A stretch of 64,000 nucleotides of DNA, from positions 434,001 through 498,000 of the forward strand of contig NZ_JQIV01000006.1 in the NCBI RefSeq assembly GCF_000746825.1, in the 5' to 3' direction. The DNA is from Carnobacterium inhibens subsp. inhibens DSM 13024. Lineage in GTDB: Bacteria > Bacillota > Bacilli > Lactobacillales > Carnobacteriaceae. This document shows positions 27,891 through 40,153 of the stretch, one piece after another. The position numbers and the translations under genes are program-made. Numbering within the stretch: the stretch's first letter is position 1; every line of letters begins with the position of its first letter. The notes under the pieces were generated by a model that saw only the letters and a list, made by a program, of their open reading frames with translations, was not told the DNA's origin and ran no database searches.

Positions 27891-28025
27891 CGTGTATTTT
27901 AATCTGATTTATTGAATAGGGATAATAAGTAGCTTAACAAGCGCTTTTCGTTTCTGTTCTGAGTAGAAAAGATGATATGATAGTCTTAAGTATCAATAAC
28001 TTAAATATATGTGGGGAATGAGACT

Positions 28026-28895
28026 ATGCGTTGGAAAGATAGAAGAAAAAGTAATCATGTAGAAGATCGCAGAGGAAAAAGTACTGGTGGTAAGACGTTA
28101 GTTGGGGGTGGAATAGGCGGGGTCCTTATTCTGTTGGCGTTCACTTTTTTAAGTGGCGGAAATTTTGGTGATTTTTTAAACTCCGTTGTATCAGATCCTG
28201 GTGGAAATACAGCGACTGGTTCCTATCAAGAAACCGAAACAGAATCTGAGCGAGCTGATTTTGTTTCGGTAGTCCTAGCAGATACAGAAGATGTTTGGAC
28301 GGATGTTTTTCAAGAGTATGGATATGAGTATCAAGAACCAACTTTAGTGCTTTTTTCTGGATCAGTTCAGTCAGCATGTGGTGTCGCAGGTTCTTCAACA
28401 GGTCCGTTTTATTGTCCAGGAGATGCTAATTTGTATATTGATTTAAGCTTTTATGATGAATTAAGCCAACAGTTCAATGCTCCAGGAGATTTTGCAATGG
28501 CGTATGTCGTTGCTCATGAAGTAGGTCATCATGTTCAAACTCAGTTAGGACTGACAGAGCAACTAAATATCTTACGGAACGAGCTGAGTGAAACAGAATT
28601 TAATAAATACCAAGTTCGTTTTGAGCTACAAGCAGATTATTTTGCAGGTGTTTGGGCAAACTATGCTCAAGGGTTAGGCTACTTAGAAGAAGGAGACTAC
28701 GAAGAAGCTATCAATGCTGCAGGTGCAGTAGGAGATGATCGTCTTCAACAACAAGCACAAGGATACGTTGTTCCTGAAAGTTTTACTCATGGTACTTCTG
28801 AGCAAAGAATGTATTGGTTTGAACACGGATTTGAATCTGGTAATTTAGAAGATGGAGATACATTTGACGGGAATGCTAAATTTAAACTTCCATAA
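28026..28895 (+). CDS. Membrane-anchored neutral zinc metallopeptidase (YpfJ family)
   Basis: This 289-residue protein has a basic N-terminus, a membrane segment (about 24-44) and an extracytoplasmic peptidase domain. The zinc motif is HEVGHH (His164, Glu165, His168), with FELQADYFAGVWAN supplying the third ligand region. Cys118 and Cys130 (SACGVAG...FYCPGD) flank a conserved loop. The substrate is not known. An in-frame GTG at 28011 is possible, but the ATG at 28026 with GGGGAATG upstream gives the usual MRWKDRRKS start. Confidence 0.88.
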   Translation: MRWKDRRKSNHVEDRRGKSTGGKTLVGGGIGGVLILLAFTFLSGGNFGDFLNSVVSDPGGNTATGSYQETETESERADFVSVVLADTEDVWTDVFQEYGYEYQEPTLVLFSGSVQSACGVAGSSTGPFYCPGDANLYIDLSFYDELSQQFNAPGDFAMAYVVAHEVGHHVQTQLGLTEQLNILRNELSETEFNKYQVRFELQADYFAGVWANYAQGLGYLEEGDYEEAINAAGAVGDDRLQQQAQGYVVPESFTHGTSEQRMYWFEHGFESGNLEDGDTFDGNAKFKLP

Positions 28896-28939
28896 AAAGT
28901 TTCTAGATTTCAGTGTAAAGTCAAACTACGGAGGTTAAG

Positions 28940-30187
28940 ATGAAAAATTTAGATAAGAACTTTAATATGGTACAAGACATCTTAAATAAAACAGAAGAAG
29001 AATTAAAAAAAATGAACCCAGTCAATATCATGGTAGTAGGAAAGACAGGGGTAGGCAAGAGTACCTTGATCAATAATTTATTTAGAGAAAATCTTGCCTT
29101 AACCGGTATCGGAAGACCGATTACGAAACACTTAAGGCGTATTTCTAAAGAAGGAGTCCCATTAGTGTTATATGATACTAGAGGACTGGAATTAAGTCTT
29201 GAAGTACAAAAAGAAATCAAAAGTGAGATTTTTGACACGATCAAAGAAAATAAAAAACTAGGTATTCAAGGAGAAATACACCTTGCTTACTACTGTATTA
29301 ATGCAAATTCTTCACGAATAGAGCCAACAGAACTTGAACTCATAAGAGAATTGAGTGAAAAACTTCCAGTTGTGATCGTTTTGACTCAATCAATTGGTGA
29401 ACCGGCAGCAACATTTAAAACATATATTGAAAACCTTAATTTACCGATTTATGGTGTAGTATCTCTTATGGCTGAAAATTTCAAATTAACGGAAGAAATG
29501 TCGATTCCAGCGTTTGGATTAAAAGAATTACTTGAATTAAGTTTTGAAATCATACCTGAAGAAGCAAAAAAGGCTTTTAACAATGCCCAACAAGTAGATA
29601 TTGCACGAAAAGCGAACTCTGCTCGCAGTTGGGCGACAAGGTATATCGCTACTTCATTTGGAGTAGGATTTTTACCGATCCCTTTTTCTGACGCATCCGT
29701 TCTTGTGCCCATGCAGGTAACGTTATTGGCTCATATTACGGCTATTTTTGGTATTTCAATGGACAAAGCCACTATTGCAAGTCTTGTAGCAGCAATAGGA
29801 GGGACTGGGGGAGCTACTTTTGCGGGAAGGTACATCGTTTCAAATGTGATAAAATTGATTCCTGGAGCAGGTACAGTTGTTGGAGGTCTCATTAGCGGTA
29901 CAACAGCTTCAATCATCACAACGGCGCTTTCTATGAGCTATATTGAAGTGTTAGCAATCATAGCAGCCGGAGAAAAAGATGGAAAATACCCCGATTTAAA
30001 AAACATTGAACAGTTAATGAAAGCAAAATTTCAAGAACGTCTTAAAAAAGGCGCTAAAATCAGTAAAAACCTTGATTTAACAACAGATTTACCTAAAGAA
30101 ACAAATGAATTAAAAAAACAATCTAAAAAAGATCAACTTATGAGTAATTTCAAAAAGTTAACCCAACGAAAAAAATCAAATAAATAA
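28940..30187 (+). CDS. GTPase with C-terminal membrane-associated DUF697-like region
   Basis: This 415-residue protein has an Era/HflX-type G domain: G1 GKTGVGKST (34-42), G3 LYDTRGLEL, and G4-like VIVLTQSIGE (the usual NKxD is replaced by TQS). Residues about 230-350 contain several hydrophobic Gly-rich stretches (GTGGATFAGRYIV; IPGAGTVVGGLISGTTASI), as in DUF697 proteins that associate with membranes. The C-terminus is Lys-rich. Function is unknown. GGAGG precedes the ATG. Confidence 0.82.
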   Translation: MKNLDKNFNMVQDILNKTEEELKKMNPVNIMVVGKTGVGKSTLINNLFRENLALTGIGRPITKHLRRISKEGVPLVLYDTRGLELSLEVQKEIKSEIFDTIKENKKLGIQGEIHLAYYCINANSSRIEPTELELIRELSEKLPVVIVLTQSIGEPAATFKTYIENLNLPIYGVVSLMAENFKLTEEMSIPAFGLKELLELSFEIIPEEAKKAFNNAQQVDIARKANSARSWATRYIATSFGVGFLPIPFSDASVLVPMQVTLLAHITAIFGISMDKATIASLVAAIGGTGGATFAGRYIVSNVIKLIPGAGTVVGGLISGTTASIITTALSMSYIEVLAIIAAGEKDGKYPDLKNIEQLMKAKFQERLKKGAKISKNLDLTTDLPKETNELKKQSKKDQLMSNFKKLTQRKKSNK

Positions 30188-30233
30188 TGATAAATCGACT
30201 AATTTTAAACTCAAAATAAATAACTAATCATTG

Positions 30234-30265
30234 AACCGAAATAATTGTTTATTTCGGTTTTTTTT
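30234..30265 (+). terminator. Terminator after the GTPase gene
   Basis: AACCGAAATAA pairs with TTTATTTCGGTT, followed by Ts. Confidence 0.82.
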
Positions 30266-30793
30266 ACGAACTTTTTTAGTTTGTAGAAATTTTATATCTG
30301 ACACTAAAATTAAACCAAAAATACTTTTTATATTTCATTTAAACTAATTTAAAAAAATAGTCTCGTAAAGAATTCATTCAGCAATAAAATCAACTGATTA
30401 AAATTTAAGTACAAGCGAAAAAAAGAATGAATATAAATAAAAAAATATAAACACACAAAACGAAGAAAAAGAATAAAGAAAAAGATAAAAATCAATATAT
30501 CTAATAAAAAAGTAAGACCAATCTAAAAAGAGAGGAAATAGACAAAAATAGCTGTCTTTAATAAAAGTGTCTTTTTATCATTTTTCCTAGTTTACATAAT
30601 ATATATTATACAAAGTAGTTATAAAGTGTAGTTTTCCTGTTTCTTATCTTTTTACGTCGATTTTGGACACTTTTAAGCTCAGTTAGCATTTTTTTGGTGA
30701 TTAACTATCTATTAAATGCTTTTAATAGAGTTTTGAATCTACTATTATTCAATTCGACTATTTTAATCGTGTTTATTTACTTAACTATAAAAA
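30266..30793. other. Very AT-rich noncoding gap
   Basis: About 530 bases with almost only A and T by eye, including long A-rich tracts at 30410-30560. Ends are set by two terminators. One short ORF (from 30694) runs antisense into ppaC and is judged a shadow. No tRNA, repeat or promoter could be supported. Confidence 0.6.
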
Positions 30794-30832
30794 AACAACA
30801 TTCGCAACTCTGTATTCGTTGTGAATGTTGTT
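30794..30832. terminator. Terminator of ppaC
   Basis: AACAACATTCGCAAC pairs with GTTGTGAATGTTGTT; on the minus strand a T-run follows. Confidence 0.82.
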
Positions 30833-30839
30833 TTGATTA

Positions 30840-31769
30840 TTATTTTGTTAATGCTTCAGTTAATTGTGGTACAACTTGTTTCTTTCTAGAAACAACGCCT
30901 TTTAATAATGCACTGTTATTTTCTAAAGCTACATTAAAAGCTTCTTCTACTGCATTGATTGGATTTCCTAATGCTAGGATAACTGAATCGCTGTCTAAGA
31001 TGTTTGTAACGATTAATACGAATAAATCATAATTTTTAGAATGATTTTCATTTAGCATCTCTTGTTCTAATTCAGCTTGTATAGAAAGTACATCATTTAC
31101 GTCTACAACATTGATTTGTGCTACACGGACATTTTTATCTCCCATTGGAAAACTTTTAGCATCCATGTCTAATAATTCAGCAGCTGACTTATTGCTTAAA
31201 TCAGTTCCAGCTTTTAACATTTCAAGACCATATGAATCAATATCAACATCAGCGATTGCAGCAAGTTCTTTTGCAATTGCAACGTCTTCATCGGTACAAG
31301 TTGGAGATTTAAATAATAACGTATCTGAAACGATTGCTGATAACATTAATCCTGCAATCTCTTTAGGTATTGCCACTTCTTTTTCTTTATATAATTTAGC
31401 TATGATCGTATTTGTACATCCTACAGGTTCTGCACGGTAATACAATGGATTAGCTGTTTCAAAGTTAGAAACACGATGGTGATCGACTACAGATAAAACT
31501 TCAACATCTGCAATGTCATTTACGCTTTGTTGAAATTCATTGTGATCCACTAGCATAACTTTATCTGTTTCGTTAGCTACTGTTTCTACTACACGTGGTG
31601 CAGGAACACTAAAGTGATCTAAAGCATATTGTGTTTCCTCTCCTACTTCTCCTAATGCAACAGCTTCAGCTTCAAATCCTAATTGATTTTGAAGGTAAGC
31701 GTACGAAATGGCAGATGTAATGGCATCTGTATCCGGATTTTTATGACCAAAAACTAATACTTTACTCAT
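30840..31769 (-). CDS. ppaC: Manganese-dependent inorganic pyrophosphatase (family II)
   Basis: This 309-residue DHH-family enzyme hydrolyses pyrophosphate. Metal-binding residues are in [11 protein letters not shown] (His9, Asp13, Asp15), MLVDHNE (Asp75) and VVDHHRV (Asp96, His97, His98). The C-terminal domain has the substrate-binding [17 protein letters not shown] lies upstream of the ATG. It is monocistronic, with its own terminator. Confidence 0.96.
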   Translation of the reverse strand: MSKVLVFGHKNPDTDAITSAISYAYLQNQLGFEAEAVALGEVGEETQYALDHFSVPAPRVVETVANETDKVMLVDHNEFQQSVNDIADVEVLSVVDHHRVSNFETANPLYYRAEPVGCTNTIIAKLYKEKEVAIPKEIAGLMLSAIVSDTLLFKSPTCTDEDVAIAKELAAIADVDIDSYGLEMLKAGTDLSNKSAAELLDMDAKSFPMGDKNVRVAQINVVDVNDVLSIQAELEQEMLNENHSKNYDLFVLIVTNILDSDSVILALGNPINAVEEAFNVALENNSALLKGVVSRKKQVVPQLTEALTK

Positions 31770-31877
31770 GACTGTTATCTCTCCTTTTAAAACTATAACT
31801 ACTATAAAATTTTATCTCAAATGGGCTTGTTTAGCTAGTATTATGTTAGATTTCACAAAAAAGATTGGATAAAAAAA

Positions 31878-31929
31878 GAAGAAATAGCGCTTGAAAAGTA
31901 TTTATACCCTCTTTTCAGCTTATTTCTTC
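31878..31929 (-). terminator. Terminator of the pfl operon
   Basis: GAAGAAATA...TATTTCTTC with an inner CTTTTCA/TGAAAAG pairing; T-run on the minus-strand side. Confidence 0.75.
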
Positions 31930-31952
31930 TTTAGTTTATATATTAGTCTATA

Positions 31953-32714
31953 TTAGTTTGTTTGATAATCTTTATAATTTTGTACCTTCAATAGCCGATT
32001 GGCGTTCTCTACACGTTCAAGAGTTGGCGGTTCAATATCCTTTAGTTTATACGGAATGTTCAAAGCCGCATATTTGTAAACACCAAGTTTATGATACGGT
32101 AATATTTCGACTTTGTAAACATTTCCTAGTGATTGAATAAAGTCGCTTAATCTCATTAAGTCATTATCATCATCAGAACGCTCTGGAACCAATACGTGTC
32201 GGATCCAAACGGGTTTATTGATTTTAGATAAATAAGTTGACATATTCAAAATGTTTTCATTGCCATGCATCGTTAATCGCTTATGTTTTTCATTATCAAT
32301 GTGTTTGATATCAAATAACAGTAAGTCAGTATACTCCATCAGTTTCTCAAAGCGACTAAAAAAGGGTTCTTCATAAGTGAATGGTTGACCACACGTATCT
32401 AAAGTTGTGTGGACTCCCTCTTCTTTCGCCTTTTTAAAGTATTCAATCAAAAAGTCGATATGCAGTAAAGGTTCTCCTCCACTCACTGTGATGCCGCCTT
32501 TACTACCCCAGTAATCACGATAAGATAAAGCTTCAGCTAGCAATTCATCAGCAGTATAAGGTGTTCCGCCTCCCATGTTCCAGGTATCAGGGTTATGGCA
32601 AAATTCACAACGCATACGACACCCTTGCATGAATGTAACAAAACGAATACCTGGTCCATCTACTGATCCAAAACTTTCCGTTGAATGAACATATCCAATT
32701 GCTGGTGTAGTCAT
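31953..32714 (-). CDS. pflA: Pyruvate formate-lyase activating enzyme
   Basis: This 253-residue radical SAM enzyme installs the glycyl radical on PflB. The iron-sulfur motif CRMRCEFC gives Cys32, Cys36 and Cys39. GGITVSGGEPLLH and LDTCGQPF are further signatures. The frame is open upstream into pflB to 32777, but AAAGGAG lies 8 bases before the ATG at 32714, which matches the family's N-terminus (MTTPAIGYVHS). It follows pflB by about 30 bases on the same strand, so both are one operon. Confidence 0.95.
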   Translation of the reverse strand: MTTPAIGYVHSTESFGSVDGPGIRFVTFMQGCRMRCEFCHNPDTWNMGGGTPYTADELLAEALSYRDYWGSKGGITVSGGEPLLHIDFLIEYFKKAKEEGVHTTLDTCGQPFTYEEPFFSRFEKLMEYTDLLLFDIKHIDNEKHKRLTMHGNENILNMSTYLSKINKPVWIRHVLVPERSDDDNDLMRLSDFIQSLGNVYKVEILPYHKLGVYKYAALNIPYKLKDIEPPTLERVENANRLLKVQNYKDYQTN

Positions 32715-32742
32715 ATTGACGGCTCCTTTATTTTTCATATTT

Positions 32743-34971
32743 CTACATACTTTCGTGCATTGTACGATTAATGACATCTAACTGTTGTTCACGTGTTAAT
32801 TTGATAAAGTTAACGGCATAACCAGATACACGAATTGTCAATTGTGGATAGTTTTCAGGATGGTCCATTGCGTCAACCAATGTTTCTCGGTTAAAGACAT
32901 TCACATTCAAATGATGTCCACCTTTTTTTGCGTATCCATCTAATAAGCTTGCTAAGTTTTCTTGTTGAATGTCATCTTCTTTACCTAATGCTTTAGGAAT
33001 AATAGAAAATGTATTTGAAATACCATCTAATGAGTATTTGTAGGGTATTTTAGCTACTGAAGTTAAACTAGCTAATGCTCCATGAGTGTCTCTGCCGTGC
33101 ATTGGATTAGCCCCGGGTGCAAATGGCTCGCCAGAACGACGTCCATCAGGTGTATTCCCTGTTTTTTTACCATAAACAACATTAGAAGTAATCGTCAAAA
33201 TAGATGTTGTATGAACTGCATTACGGTAAGCAGGATGTTTCTTAACTTTTGACATAAATGTCTTCAATAACCAAATCCCAATATCATCCGCACGATCGTC
33301 ATTATTGCCATATTTAGGATAATCTCCTTCAATCGCATAATCAACTACTAATCCATCTTCATCACGAATTGTCTTTACTTTTGCGTATTTGATAGCTGCT
33401 AGTGAATCGATTGCTACTGAAAAACCAGCGATACCGGTTGCCATCGTTCTTACAACATCACTATCATGGAGAGCCATTTCAATGCGTTCATATGAGTATT
33501 TATCATGCATAAAATGGATAATGTTTAACGTATTTAAATATAAGCCAGCAATCCATTCCAGCATAACATCATATTTTTCCATTACTTCATCATAATCCAA
33601 GTATTCAGAAGTAATTGGTTGATATTTTGGAGCAACTTGAACCTTTGATTTTTCATCTACTCCACCATTAATTGCATATAAAAGAGCTTTAGCTACGTTA
33701 GCTCGTGCTCCAAAGAACTGCATTTGTTTTCCAATACGCATAGCAGATACACAACATGCGATTCCATAGTCGTCTCCCCATTCTAAACGCATGATGTCAT
33801 CATTTTCATATTGGATAGCACTTGAAGCGATAGATGCTTTAGCGCAGAATTTTTTGAAGTTTTCTGGTAAACGAGTAGACCATAGTACTGTTAAGTTAGG
33901 TTCTGGAGCTGGGCCAAGATTAGATAAAGTGTGCAAGAAGCGGTAGCTGTTTTTCGTTACCATATGACGACCATCGTCACCTACCCCGGCGATAGCTTCT
34001 GTTACCCAAGTTGGATCACCTGAAAATAGATCATTGTAATCAGGAGTACGTGCGAATTTTACTAAGCGCAGTTTCATAATAAAATGGTCTGTGATTTCTT
34101 GTGCTTCAACTTCAGTCAATAACCCTTTGGCTAGATCACGCTCGATATAGATATCTAAGAAAGTAGATGTGCGCCCTAAAGACATAGCAGCTCCATTCTG
34201 TTCTTTTACTGCTGCTAAATAACCTAGATACAACCATTGGAAAGCTTCTTGAGCTGTTTGGGCTGGTTGAGAAATATCGAAGCCGTAAATTCTGCCTAAC
34301 TCATTTAATTCATTTAAAGCACGAATCTGTTCATTTAGCTCTTCACGATCACGTATAATCTCTTCACTCATCGTACCGTAACCCTTATTCGCTAAATCAT
34401 TTTTCTTTTCTTGGATCAAGCGATCTACACCATATAAAGCTACGCGTCTATAGTCACCTATGATACGTCCACGACCGTATGCATCTGGTAGACCTGTGAT
34501 TACTCCGCTACGTCTTGCAGCTCTAATTTCAGGCGTATAAGCGTCAAAGACTCCTTGATTATGTGTTTTACGGTAGTCTCTAAAAATATGAGATACTTCT
34601 GGATCAATTTCATAACCATATGATTCAGCAGCTAGTTCACTCATTCGAATACCACCAAAAGGCTGTAAACCACGTTTAAATGGTTTATCAGTTTGGAACC
34701 CTGTGATACGTTCCAATTCTTTATTTAAGTAACCGGCTTCATGTGAAGTGATAGAAGAGACTACTTTCGTATCCATATCTAATACGCCACCAGCTTCACG
34801 TTCCTTTGTGTTTAATTCCATAACTTGTTTCCAGAGTTCTTTTGTTGCGTCTGTAGGTCCTTCTAGAAATTCATCCGTACCATCATATGGTTTATAATTT
34901 TGTTGAATAAAATCCCGCACATTGATTTCTTCTTGCCACATCTTCCCTTTAAAGCCTTTCCATTGTTCCAT
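32743..34971 (-). CDS. pflB: Formate acetyltransferase (pyruvate formate-lyase)
   Basis: This 742-residue glycyl radical enzyme converts pyruvate and CoA to acetyl-CoA and formate during anaerobic growth. The paired active-site cysteines are Cys406 and Cys407 ([14 protein letters not shown]) and the radical glycine is Gly717 in RVSGYAVNF. Length and both ends match the family. GGAGG lies 10 bases before the ATG. A good promoter is seen upstream at 35026-35053. Confidence 0.97.
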   Translation of the reverse strand: MEQWKGFKGKMWQEEINVRDFIQQNYKPYDGTDEFLEGPTDATKELWKQVMELNTKEREAGGVLDMDTKVVSSITSHEAGYLNKELERITGFQTDKPFKRGLQPFGGIRMSELAAESYGYEIDPEVSHIFRDYRKTHNQGVFDAYTPEIRAARRSGVITGLPDAYGRGRIIGDYRRVALYGVDRLIQEKKNDLANKGYGTMSEEIIRDREELNEQIRALNELNELGRIYGFDISQPAQTAQEAFQWLYLGYLAAVKEQNGAAMSLGRTSTFLDIYIERDLAKGLLTEVEAQEITDHFIMKLRLVKFARTPDYNDLFSGDPTWVTEAIAGVGDDGRHMVTKNSYRFLHTLSNLGPAPEPNLTVLWSTRLPENFKKFCAKASIASSAIQYENDDIMRLEWGDDYGIACCVSAMRIGKQMQFFGARANVAKALLYAINGGVDEKSKVQVAPKYQPITSEYLDYDEVMEKYDVMLEWIAGLYLNTLNIIHFMHDKYSYERIEMALHDSDVVRTMATGIAGFSVAIDSLAAIKYAKVKTIRDEDGLVVDYAIEGDYPKYGNNDDRADDIGIWLLKTFMSKVKKHPAYRNAVHTTSILTITSNVVYGKKTGNTPDGRRSGEPFAPGANPMHGRDTHGALASLTSVAKIPYKYSLDGISNTFSIIPKALGKEDDIQQENLASLLDGYAKKGGHHLNVNVFNRETLVDAMDHPENYPQLTIRVSGYAVNFIKLTREQQLDVINRTMHESM

Positions 34972-35025
34972 AAACTAAATTCCTCCTTTTATCATGTCAA
35001 GCAATCTAACAGTTTCTTCATGCTC

Positions 35026-35053
35026 ATTATAACACTAACTTTTCATAAATCAA
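35026..35053 (-). promoter_or_regulatory. Promoter of pflB-pflA
   Basis: On the minus strand TTGATT (35053-35048) and TATAAT (35031-35026) are 16 bases apart, about 55 bases before the pflB start. Confidence 0.65.
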
Positions 35054-35201
35054 TTGTTTTCCGTCTTTTAAAAAGATGGTTTTTAGTTCGATCGCCTTTA
35101 TTAAAATGATTTTATTCGAAATTAATAAAAAGGATAAAAAAAATATTTGAACTACTTTTCACATACTTAGTTGTGAATTTGTTAATTTTAATAAAAAGAA
35201 C

Positions 35202-35230
35202 AAAAAAAGTGCAACCCGTAAGTTGCACTT
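35202..35230 (-). terminator. Terminator of parE-parC
   Basis: AAGTGCAAC pairs with GTTGCACTT, then seven Ts on the minus strand. Confidence 0.85.
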
Positions 35231-35238
35231 CTACTCAT

Positions 35239-37692
35239 TTACTTGTTTTCATTAGATAATAAATCTTTTTTTACTTCAATTGGTGTCCCATCTTCAACTT
35301 CATCTACGATAAATGATCCATTTGAATAGCGATCACTTATTGAATAAGAAGCACTAGATAAAGGAATTTCTTTTCCTTTAGACGTTAGGATAGTATAGAC
35401 ATCTTCTTTAGAAGCTTCAAAAGCAAATGCTACACGATGAGGATTTTTCTTCAACTCTCTCAAAATGAGCAATCCTCTTTTGGCTCTTCCTAATGTTTCA
35501 AAATCACGAAGATTCATTTTTTTGATTGAACCGCGGTGAGTTAAGATCATTAATTCGGTTTTACCAGTTTCAACGTCAAGCAAGACTCCATTGACAACAT
35601 AATCGCCTTCTTTAAGGTTAATTGATTTTACACCAGCAGCTTTTGAACCCACAACAGGGACCTCTTCTAAAGAATAGCGCAAACCAAACCCTCGATGAGT
35701 CACTAAAAATACGTCTTTCAATAAAGGATTTTCTGTATAGACAATATTTACTAATTCATCAGTAGTGGTTTTTAGCTTGATAGCAGAAAAAGATTTATTT
35801 TTATAATTGCGTCCAATGACATAATCTGAAACAGCCGTTTGTTTAATATAGCCTTCTCTGGTGATAAATGTGAAGGTAGCATTCGGTGATTGCTTCTCAA
35901 TGCCAAAGACTTTTATTACTTTTTCATCTGCTTCAAAAGCAATATTTTGAGATAAATGATCTCCCATATCTTTCCATCTCAAGTCAGACAATTCATGAAC
36001 TGGACGATAGATAATATTTCCCTTGCTGGTAAACAACAATAAATGATTCAACGTATTTAGCTGTTGAATATAAATTGGGTAATCTCCTTCTTTAATGCCG
36101 ATTTCATTAGGTTTAGATGCACTGTACGAACGTAAACTTGTTCGTTTAATGTAACCTTCTTTAGTAACAGATACAAAGACTTCTTCAGAAGCAATCAAGA
36201 CTTCAGTATCGATCTTCAACTCTTCAATTTCATCTTGAATAACAGTAAGTCTGGGAGAAGCGTAGTTTTTCTTCACTTCAACTAACTCTTTTTTCATGAC
36301 TTTATCAAGCTCTTTAGGACTAGATAAGATTTTTTTGTAACTTGCAATATCCTTATCTAATGAAGCTGCTTCAAGTTCTAATGCCGTGATATCGGTATTC
36401 GTTAATCGATAAAGTTGCAAAGAAACAATAGCTTCTGCTTGGATTTCAGTGAAATCAAATTGTTCTACTAAATTCTCTTTTGCGTTTTTCTTATCTTTAC
36501 TGCTTCGAATGGCATTGATTACTTGATCTAGAATAGATAAAGCTTTAATTAGACCAGAAACGATGTGTTGTCTGCTTTCAGCTTTTCGCAAATTGAATTT
36601 CGTTCTTCTGGTAATGACTTCTCTTTTATGCTCTAAGTAGGCTTCTAACATTCTAACGATACCGGATTGCTTAGGGCGTTTTTTATCAATAGCAACCATA
36701 TTAAAATTATAAGCTACTTGTAAATCAGTATTTTTCAATAAATAATTTAAAATTCCTTGTGCATTTGCTTCTTTTTTTAACTCAATTACGATTTGAAGCC
36801 CATTACGGTCAGACTCATCACGTACTTCAGCAATTCCATCGATTTTTTTATTCAACCGAATTTCATCCATTTTGCGGACTAAAACAGCCTTATTTACTTC
36901 GTAAGGAATTTCATTGATCACAATTTGTTCTTTTCCGCCTCTAACTTCTTCAATTCTAGTCTTTGAGCGAACAATAATTTTTCCTCTTCCTGTTTCATAA
37001 GCTTTCTGAATGCCATCTACACCTTGTACAATAGCTCCAGTCGGAAAATCAGGACCTTTAATGTGTTTCATTAAATCAGTTACATCTGCAGATGGGTGAT
37101 CAATTAAATGAACGGTTGCATCAATCACCTCTCCTAAATTATGAGGTGGGATATCTGTTGCGTAACCGGCTGATATCCCTGTAGCTCCATTAACCATTAG
37201 GTTAGGATAGCTAGCTGGGAATACTGTAGGTTCTTCATCAGTATCATCAAAGTTTAAAATGAAGTCAACCGTTTCTTTATCGATATCTCGCACAAGTTCA
37301 GCAGAAATCTTTGATAAACGAGCTTCGGTATACCGCATAGCTGCTGGAGGATCTCCATCCATGCTCCCGTTGTTCCCATGCATTTCAATCAAGACCTCAC
37401 GTTGTTTCCAATCTTGACTTAATCGTACCATAGCTTCATAGACACTGCTGTCTCCATGAGGGTGGTAATTCCCAATCACATTACCGACTGTTTTTGCGGA
37501 TTTTCTAAAGCCTTTATCTGCCGTGTTGCCTTCTACGTTCATCGCATATAAGATTCGGCGTTGAACCGGTTTTAAACCGTCACGAATGTCTGGTAAAGCT
37601 CGTTCTTGAATAATATATTTTGAATAGCGTCCAAAACGATCTCCCATTACTTCTTCCAGGGTTAATTCCTGAATATCCGCTCTATTCTCCAT
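35239..37692 (-). CDS. parC: DNA topoisomerase IV subunit A
   Basis: This 817-residue subunit breaks and rejoins DNA during chromosome decatenation. The active-site Tyr lies in [11 protein letters not shown]. The quinolone-resistance region reads [19 protein letters not shown], with Ser in the first sensitive position and Glu four residues later, the susceptible-type residues. C-terminal beta-pinwheel repeats follow (for example [33 protein letters not shown]). The ATG at 37692 is chosen over a start at 37710 because GGAAG precedes it. It overlaps the end of parE by 11 bases. Confidence 0.95.
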   Translation of the reverse strand: MENRADIQELTLEEVMGDRFGRYSKYIIQERALPDIRDGLKPVQRRILYAMNVEGNTADKGFRKSAKTVGNVIGNYHPHGDSSVYEAMVRLSQDWKQREVLIEMHGNNGSMDGDPPAAMRYTEARLSKISAELVRDIDKETVDFILNFDDTDEEPTVFPASYPNLMVNGATGISAGYATDIPPHNLGEVIDATVHLIDHPSADVTDLMKHIKGPDFPTGAIVQGVDGIQKAYETGRGKIIVRSKTRIEEVRGGKEQIVINEIPYEVNKAVLVRKMDEIRLNKKIDGIAEVRDESDRNGLQIVIELKKEANAQGILNYLLKNTDLQVAYNFNMVAIDKKRPKQSGIVRMLEAYLEHKREVITRRTKFNLRKAESRQHIVSGLIKALSILDQVINAIRSSKDKKNAKENLVEQFDFTEIQAEAIVSLQLYRLTNTDITALELEAASLDKDIASYKKILSSPKELDKVMKKELVEVKKNYASPRLTVIQDEIEELKIDTEVLIASEEVFVSVTKEGYIKRTSLRSYSASKPNEIGIKEGDYPIYIQQLNTLNHLLLFTSKGNIIYRPVHELSDLRWKDMGDHLSQNIAFEADEKVIKVFGIEKQSPNATFTFITREGYIKQTAVSDYVIGRNYKNKSFSAIKLKTTTDELVNIVYTENPLLKDVFLVTHRGFGLRYSLEEVPVVGSKAAGVKSINLKEGDYVVNGVLLDVETGKTELMILTHRGSIKKMNLRDFETLGRAKRGLLILRELKKNPHRVAFAFEASKEDVYTILTSKGKEIPLSSASYSISDRYSNGSFIVDEVEDGTPIEVKKDLLSNENK

Positions 37693-39682
37693 CTTCGACA
37701 CTTCCTTCATCTACTGTTTCAATTTGATCCATAATTTGACTATTTTCTAAAATGCTGCCGCCTTCTTCAAACGTAAACTCTACGTGAGACTCGATCCATT
37801 TCCGTCTAGGTTCTACTTTATCGCCCATTAAGACAGACACACGTTTTTCAGCTTGAGCTGCATTATCTATTTTTACTCGGATCAATGTTCTGGTCTCTGG
37901 ATTCATAGTTGTATCCCATAACTGATCAGCGTTCATTTCACCAAGACCTTTGTATCGTTGCAAGATATAATTTTTACCAAAATCTTTGGTGACTTGAACC
38001 AATTCATCATCTGTCCATGCATAAGCAATTTTTTCTTTTTTGCCAGTACCTTTTGATAGCTTATACAGTGGCGGCAATGCTAGGTAAACTTTACCTGCTT
38101 CAAAAAGAGGTTTCATGTAACGATAAAAGAACGTCAATAATAATGTTTGAATATGAGCACCATCGGTATCCGCATCGGTCATGATGATGATCTTATCGTA
38201 ATTGCAATCAGCAATATCAAATTCAGGTCCTACACCAGCGCCGATCGTATAGATCATGGTACTGATTTCTTCATTTTTCATTACATCTTGTAATTTAGCT
38301 TTTTCAGTATTGATAACTTTCCCACGAAGAGGCAATATGGCTTGGAACTTACGGTCTCTGCCTTGTTTAGCTGAACCCCCCGCAGAATCTCCCTCTACTA
38401 AATAAAGTTCATTACGTTTGGCATTTTTACTTTGAGCTGGTGTTAATTTACCAGATAAAAGGGTGTCATTTTTTTTGCGTTTTTTCCCATTACGGCTTTC
38501 TTCACGTGCTTTTCGAGCAGCATCTCTGGCTTCGCGTGCTTTAAGAGCTTTACGGATCAATTGTTGGCTTAAATCACCGTTTTCCACTAAATAAAAACTA
38601 AGTTGGTCACTTACAACGGTCTCTACCGCTGATCTTGCTTGAGGAGTTCCTAGTTTACTCTTTGTTTGGCCTTCAAATTGCAAAAGATTCTCTGGTATCC
38701 GAATTGAAATAACAGCTGCTAAACCTTCTCTAAAATCGGTACCTTCTAAATTTTTGTCTTTTTCTTTTAATAGGCTTACTTTACGCGCATATTCATTGAA
38801 CGTTTTGGTAATGGCTGTTTTCATACCCGATTCATGAGTACCGCCGTCTTTTGTTCGTACATTGTTAACAAACGATAAAATCGTTTCTGAATAACCATCA
38901 TTGTATTGAAAAGCAAATTCAACTTCGATCTCATTGGTTTCGCCTTCAAAGTAAGCTACAGAGGTTAATAAATCTTTGTCTTCATTTAAATACCCGACAA
39001 ATTCTTTAATCCCTTCTTCATAATAAAAAACTTCGGCTTGGTCATTTCGTTCATCTTTTAATTCAATGCGTAATCCTTTTAAAAGAAACGCAGATTCTCT
39101 TAAACGTTCTGCTAAGATATCATAAGACAAATTAGTCGTAGTAAAAATAGTCGCATCAGGTTTGAAATGGACAATGGTTCCGTTTTTTTCATTATTCGTT
39201 TTTATTTTCTTTAATGATCCTTTAGGTTTTCCACCATCTACGAATTTTTGTTGGTAATGAACCCCTTCGCGGATGATCGTAACAGTAAGCCATTCAGAAA
39301 GGGCGTTAACGACACTGGCACCTACACCATGTAATCCACCGGAAGTCTTATAGCCACCTTGTCCAAACTTCCCACCAGCATGCAGCACTGTAAAAATAAC
39401 TTGTACAGTAGGGATCCCAGATGAATGCATCCCAATCGGCATTCCGCGCCCATTATCTTTTACACTAATGCTGTTGTCTTTATGCAAAGTCACACTAATC
39501 TCAGTTCCAAAGCCCGATAAAGCCTCATCGACTGAATTATCGACTATTTCATAGACTAAATGGTGTAATCCTCGTGCATCAGTAGATCCAATATACATAC
39601 CCGGTCTTTTTCGTACCGCTTCTAATCCTTCTAGGACCTGGATCGACTCATCGTTGTAATCTTTATTTAATTCTTTTGGCAT
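37682..39682 (-). CDS. parE: DNA topoisomerase IV subunit B
   Basis: This 666-residue ATPase subunit has an N-terminal GHKL domain ([37 protein letters not shown]), a transducer domain with the QTKSKLG loop ([14 protein letters not shown]), and a TOPRIM domain ([27 protein letters not shown]). The open frame extends 20 codons upstream to 39742, but AAGGAG lies 7 bases before the ATG at 39682. It forms a two-gene operon with parC. Confidence 0.96.
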   Translation of the reverse strand: MPKELNKDYNDESIQVLEGLEAVRKRPGMYIGSTDARGLHHLVYEIVDNSVDEALSGFGTEISVTLHKDNSISVKDNGRGMPIGMHSSGIPTVQVIFTVLHAGGKFGQGGYKTSGGLHGVGASVVNALSEWLTVTIIREGVHYQQKFVDGGKPKGSLKKIKTNNEKNGTIVHFKPDATIFTTTNLSYDILAERLRESAFLLKGLRIELKDERNDQAEVFYYEEGIKEFVGYLNEDKDLLTSVAYFEGETNEIEVEFAFQYNDGYSETILSFVNNVRTKDGGTHESGMKTAITKTFNEYARKVSLLKEKDKNLEGTDFREGLAAVISIRIPENLLQFEGQTKSKLGTPQARSAVETVVSDQLSFYLVENGDLSQQLIRKALKAREARDAARKAREESRNGKKRKKNDTLLSGKLTPAQSKNAKRNELYLVEGDSAGGSAKQGRDRKFQAILPLRGKVINTEKAKLQDVMKNEEISTMIYTIGAGVGPEFDIADCNYDKIIIMTDADTDGAHIQTLLLTFFYRYMKPLFEAGKVYLALPPLYKLSKGTGKKEKIAYAWTDDELVQVTKDFGKNYILQRYKGLGEMNADQLWDTTMNPETRTLIRVKIDNAAQAEKRVSVLMGDKVEPRRKWIESHVEFTFEEGGSILENSQIMDQIETVDEGSVEDGE

Positions 39683-40153
39683 ACTAAAACTCCTTAATGC
39701 ATTAAAATAAAGTGATTCCTGCTTACCTATCCACCAAAACAATGCTCATTCTTGTTTGAATGGAACCAAAGAAGGTTCTTTCTTCATTCTAAAGTTTTTC
39801 TGATCTCTTTTTATTAGTTTGCAATTATGAGTAAAGTCACAAATAGACTCATTGATTGCTTCAGTTTCATAAGCACCTGTTTAATCATACTCTATCTTTT
39901 AAGGAATAGAAAGCACTAAACAACAGATTTTTAACAAAAACCGAAAATATGTTCGCCTTAAAATAATAAGCTTTTCTTTTTTATTAAACTATTTATTTTT
40001 TTGAAATGCAAGTTTGTTAGAAATATAATGTCCCTTTACCTACCTGCTGGAGCGACAGATAAAACGCTTTTTTTCTAGCCTTCTATTACGATAAGTGTTA
40101 AAATGATGAATACGTTAGTGTATCTATGTATACTGCAAGTCAAGGAGAGAAGT
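39683..40153. other. Divergent intergenic region parE / plsY
   Basis: About 470 bases between divergent genes. It is AT-rich. A minus-strand TATGAT box lies near 39880-39890 for parE, and TAAAAT near 40098-40103 could be the plsY -10. No RNA gene or repeat could be supported. Confidence 0.4.

Noticed and set aside
30694-31032. A 112-codon plus-strand ORF overlapping the end of ppaC
   Set aside because: It is antisense to the well-supported ppaC, crosses its terminator hairpin and has no ribosome site.
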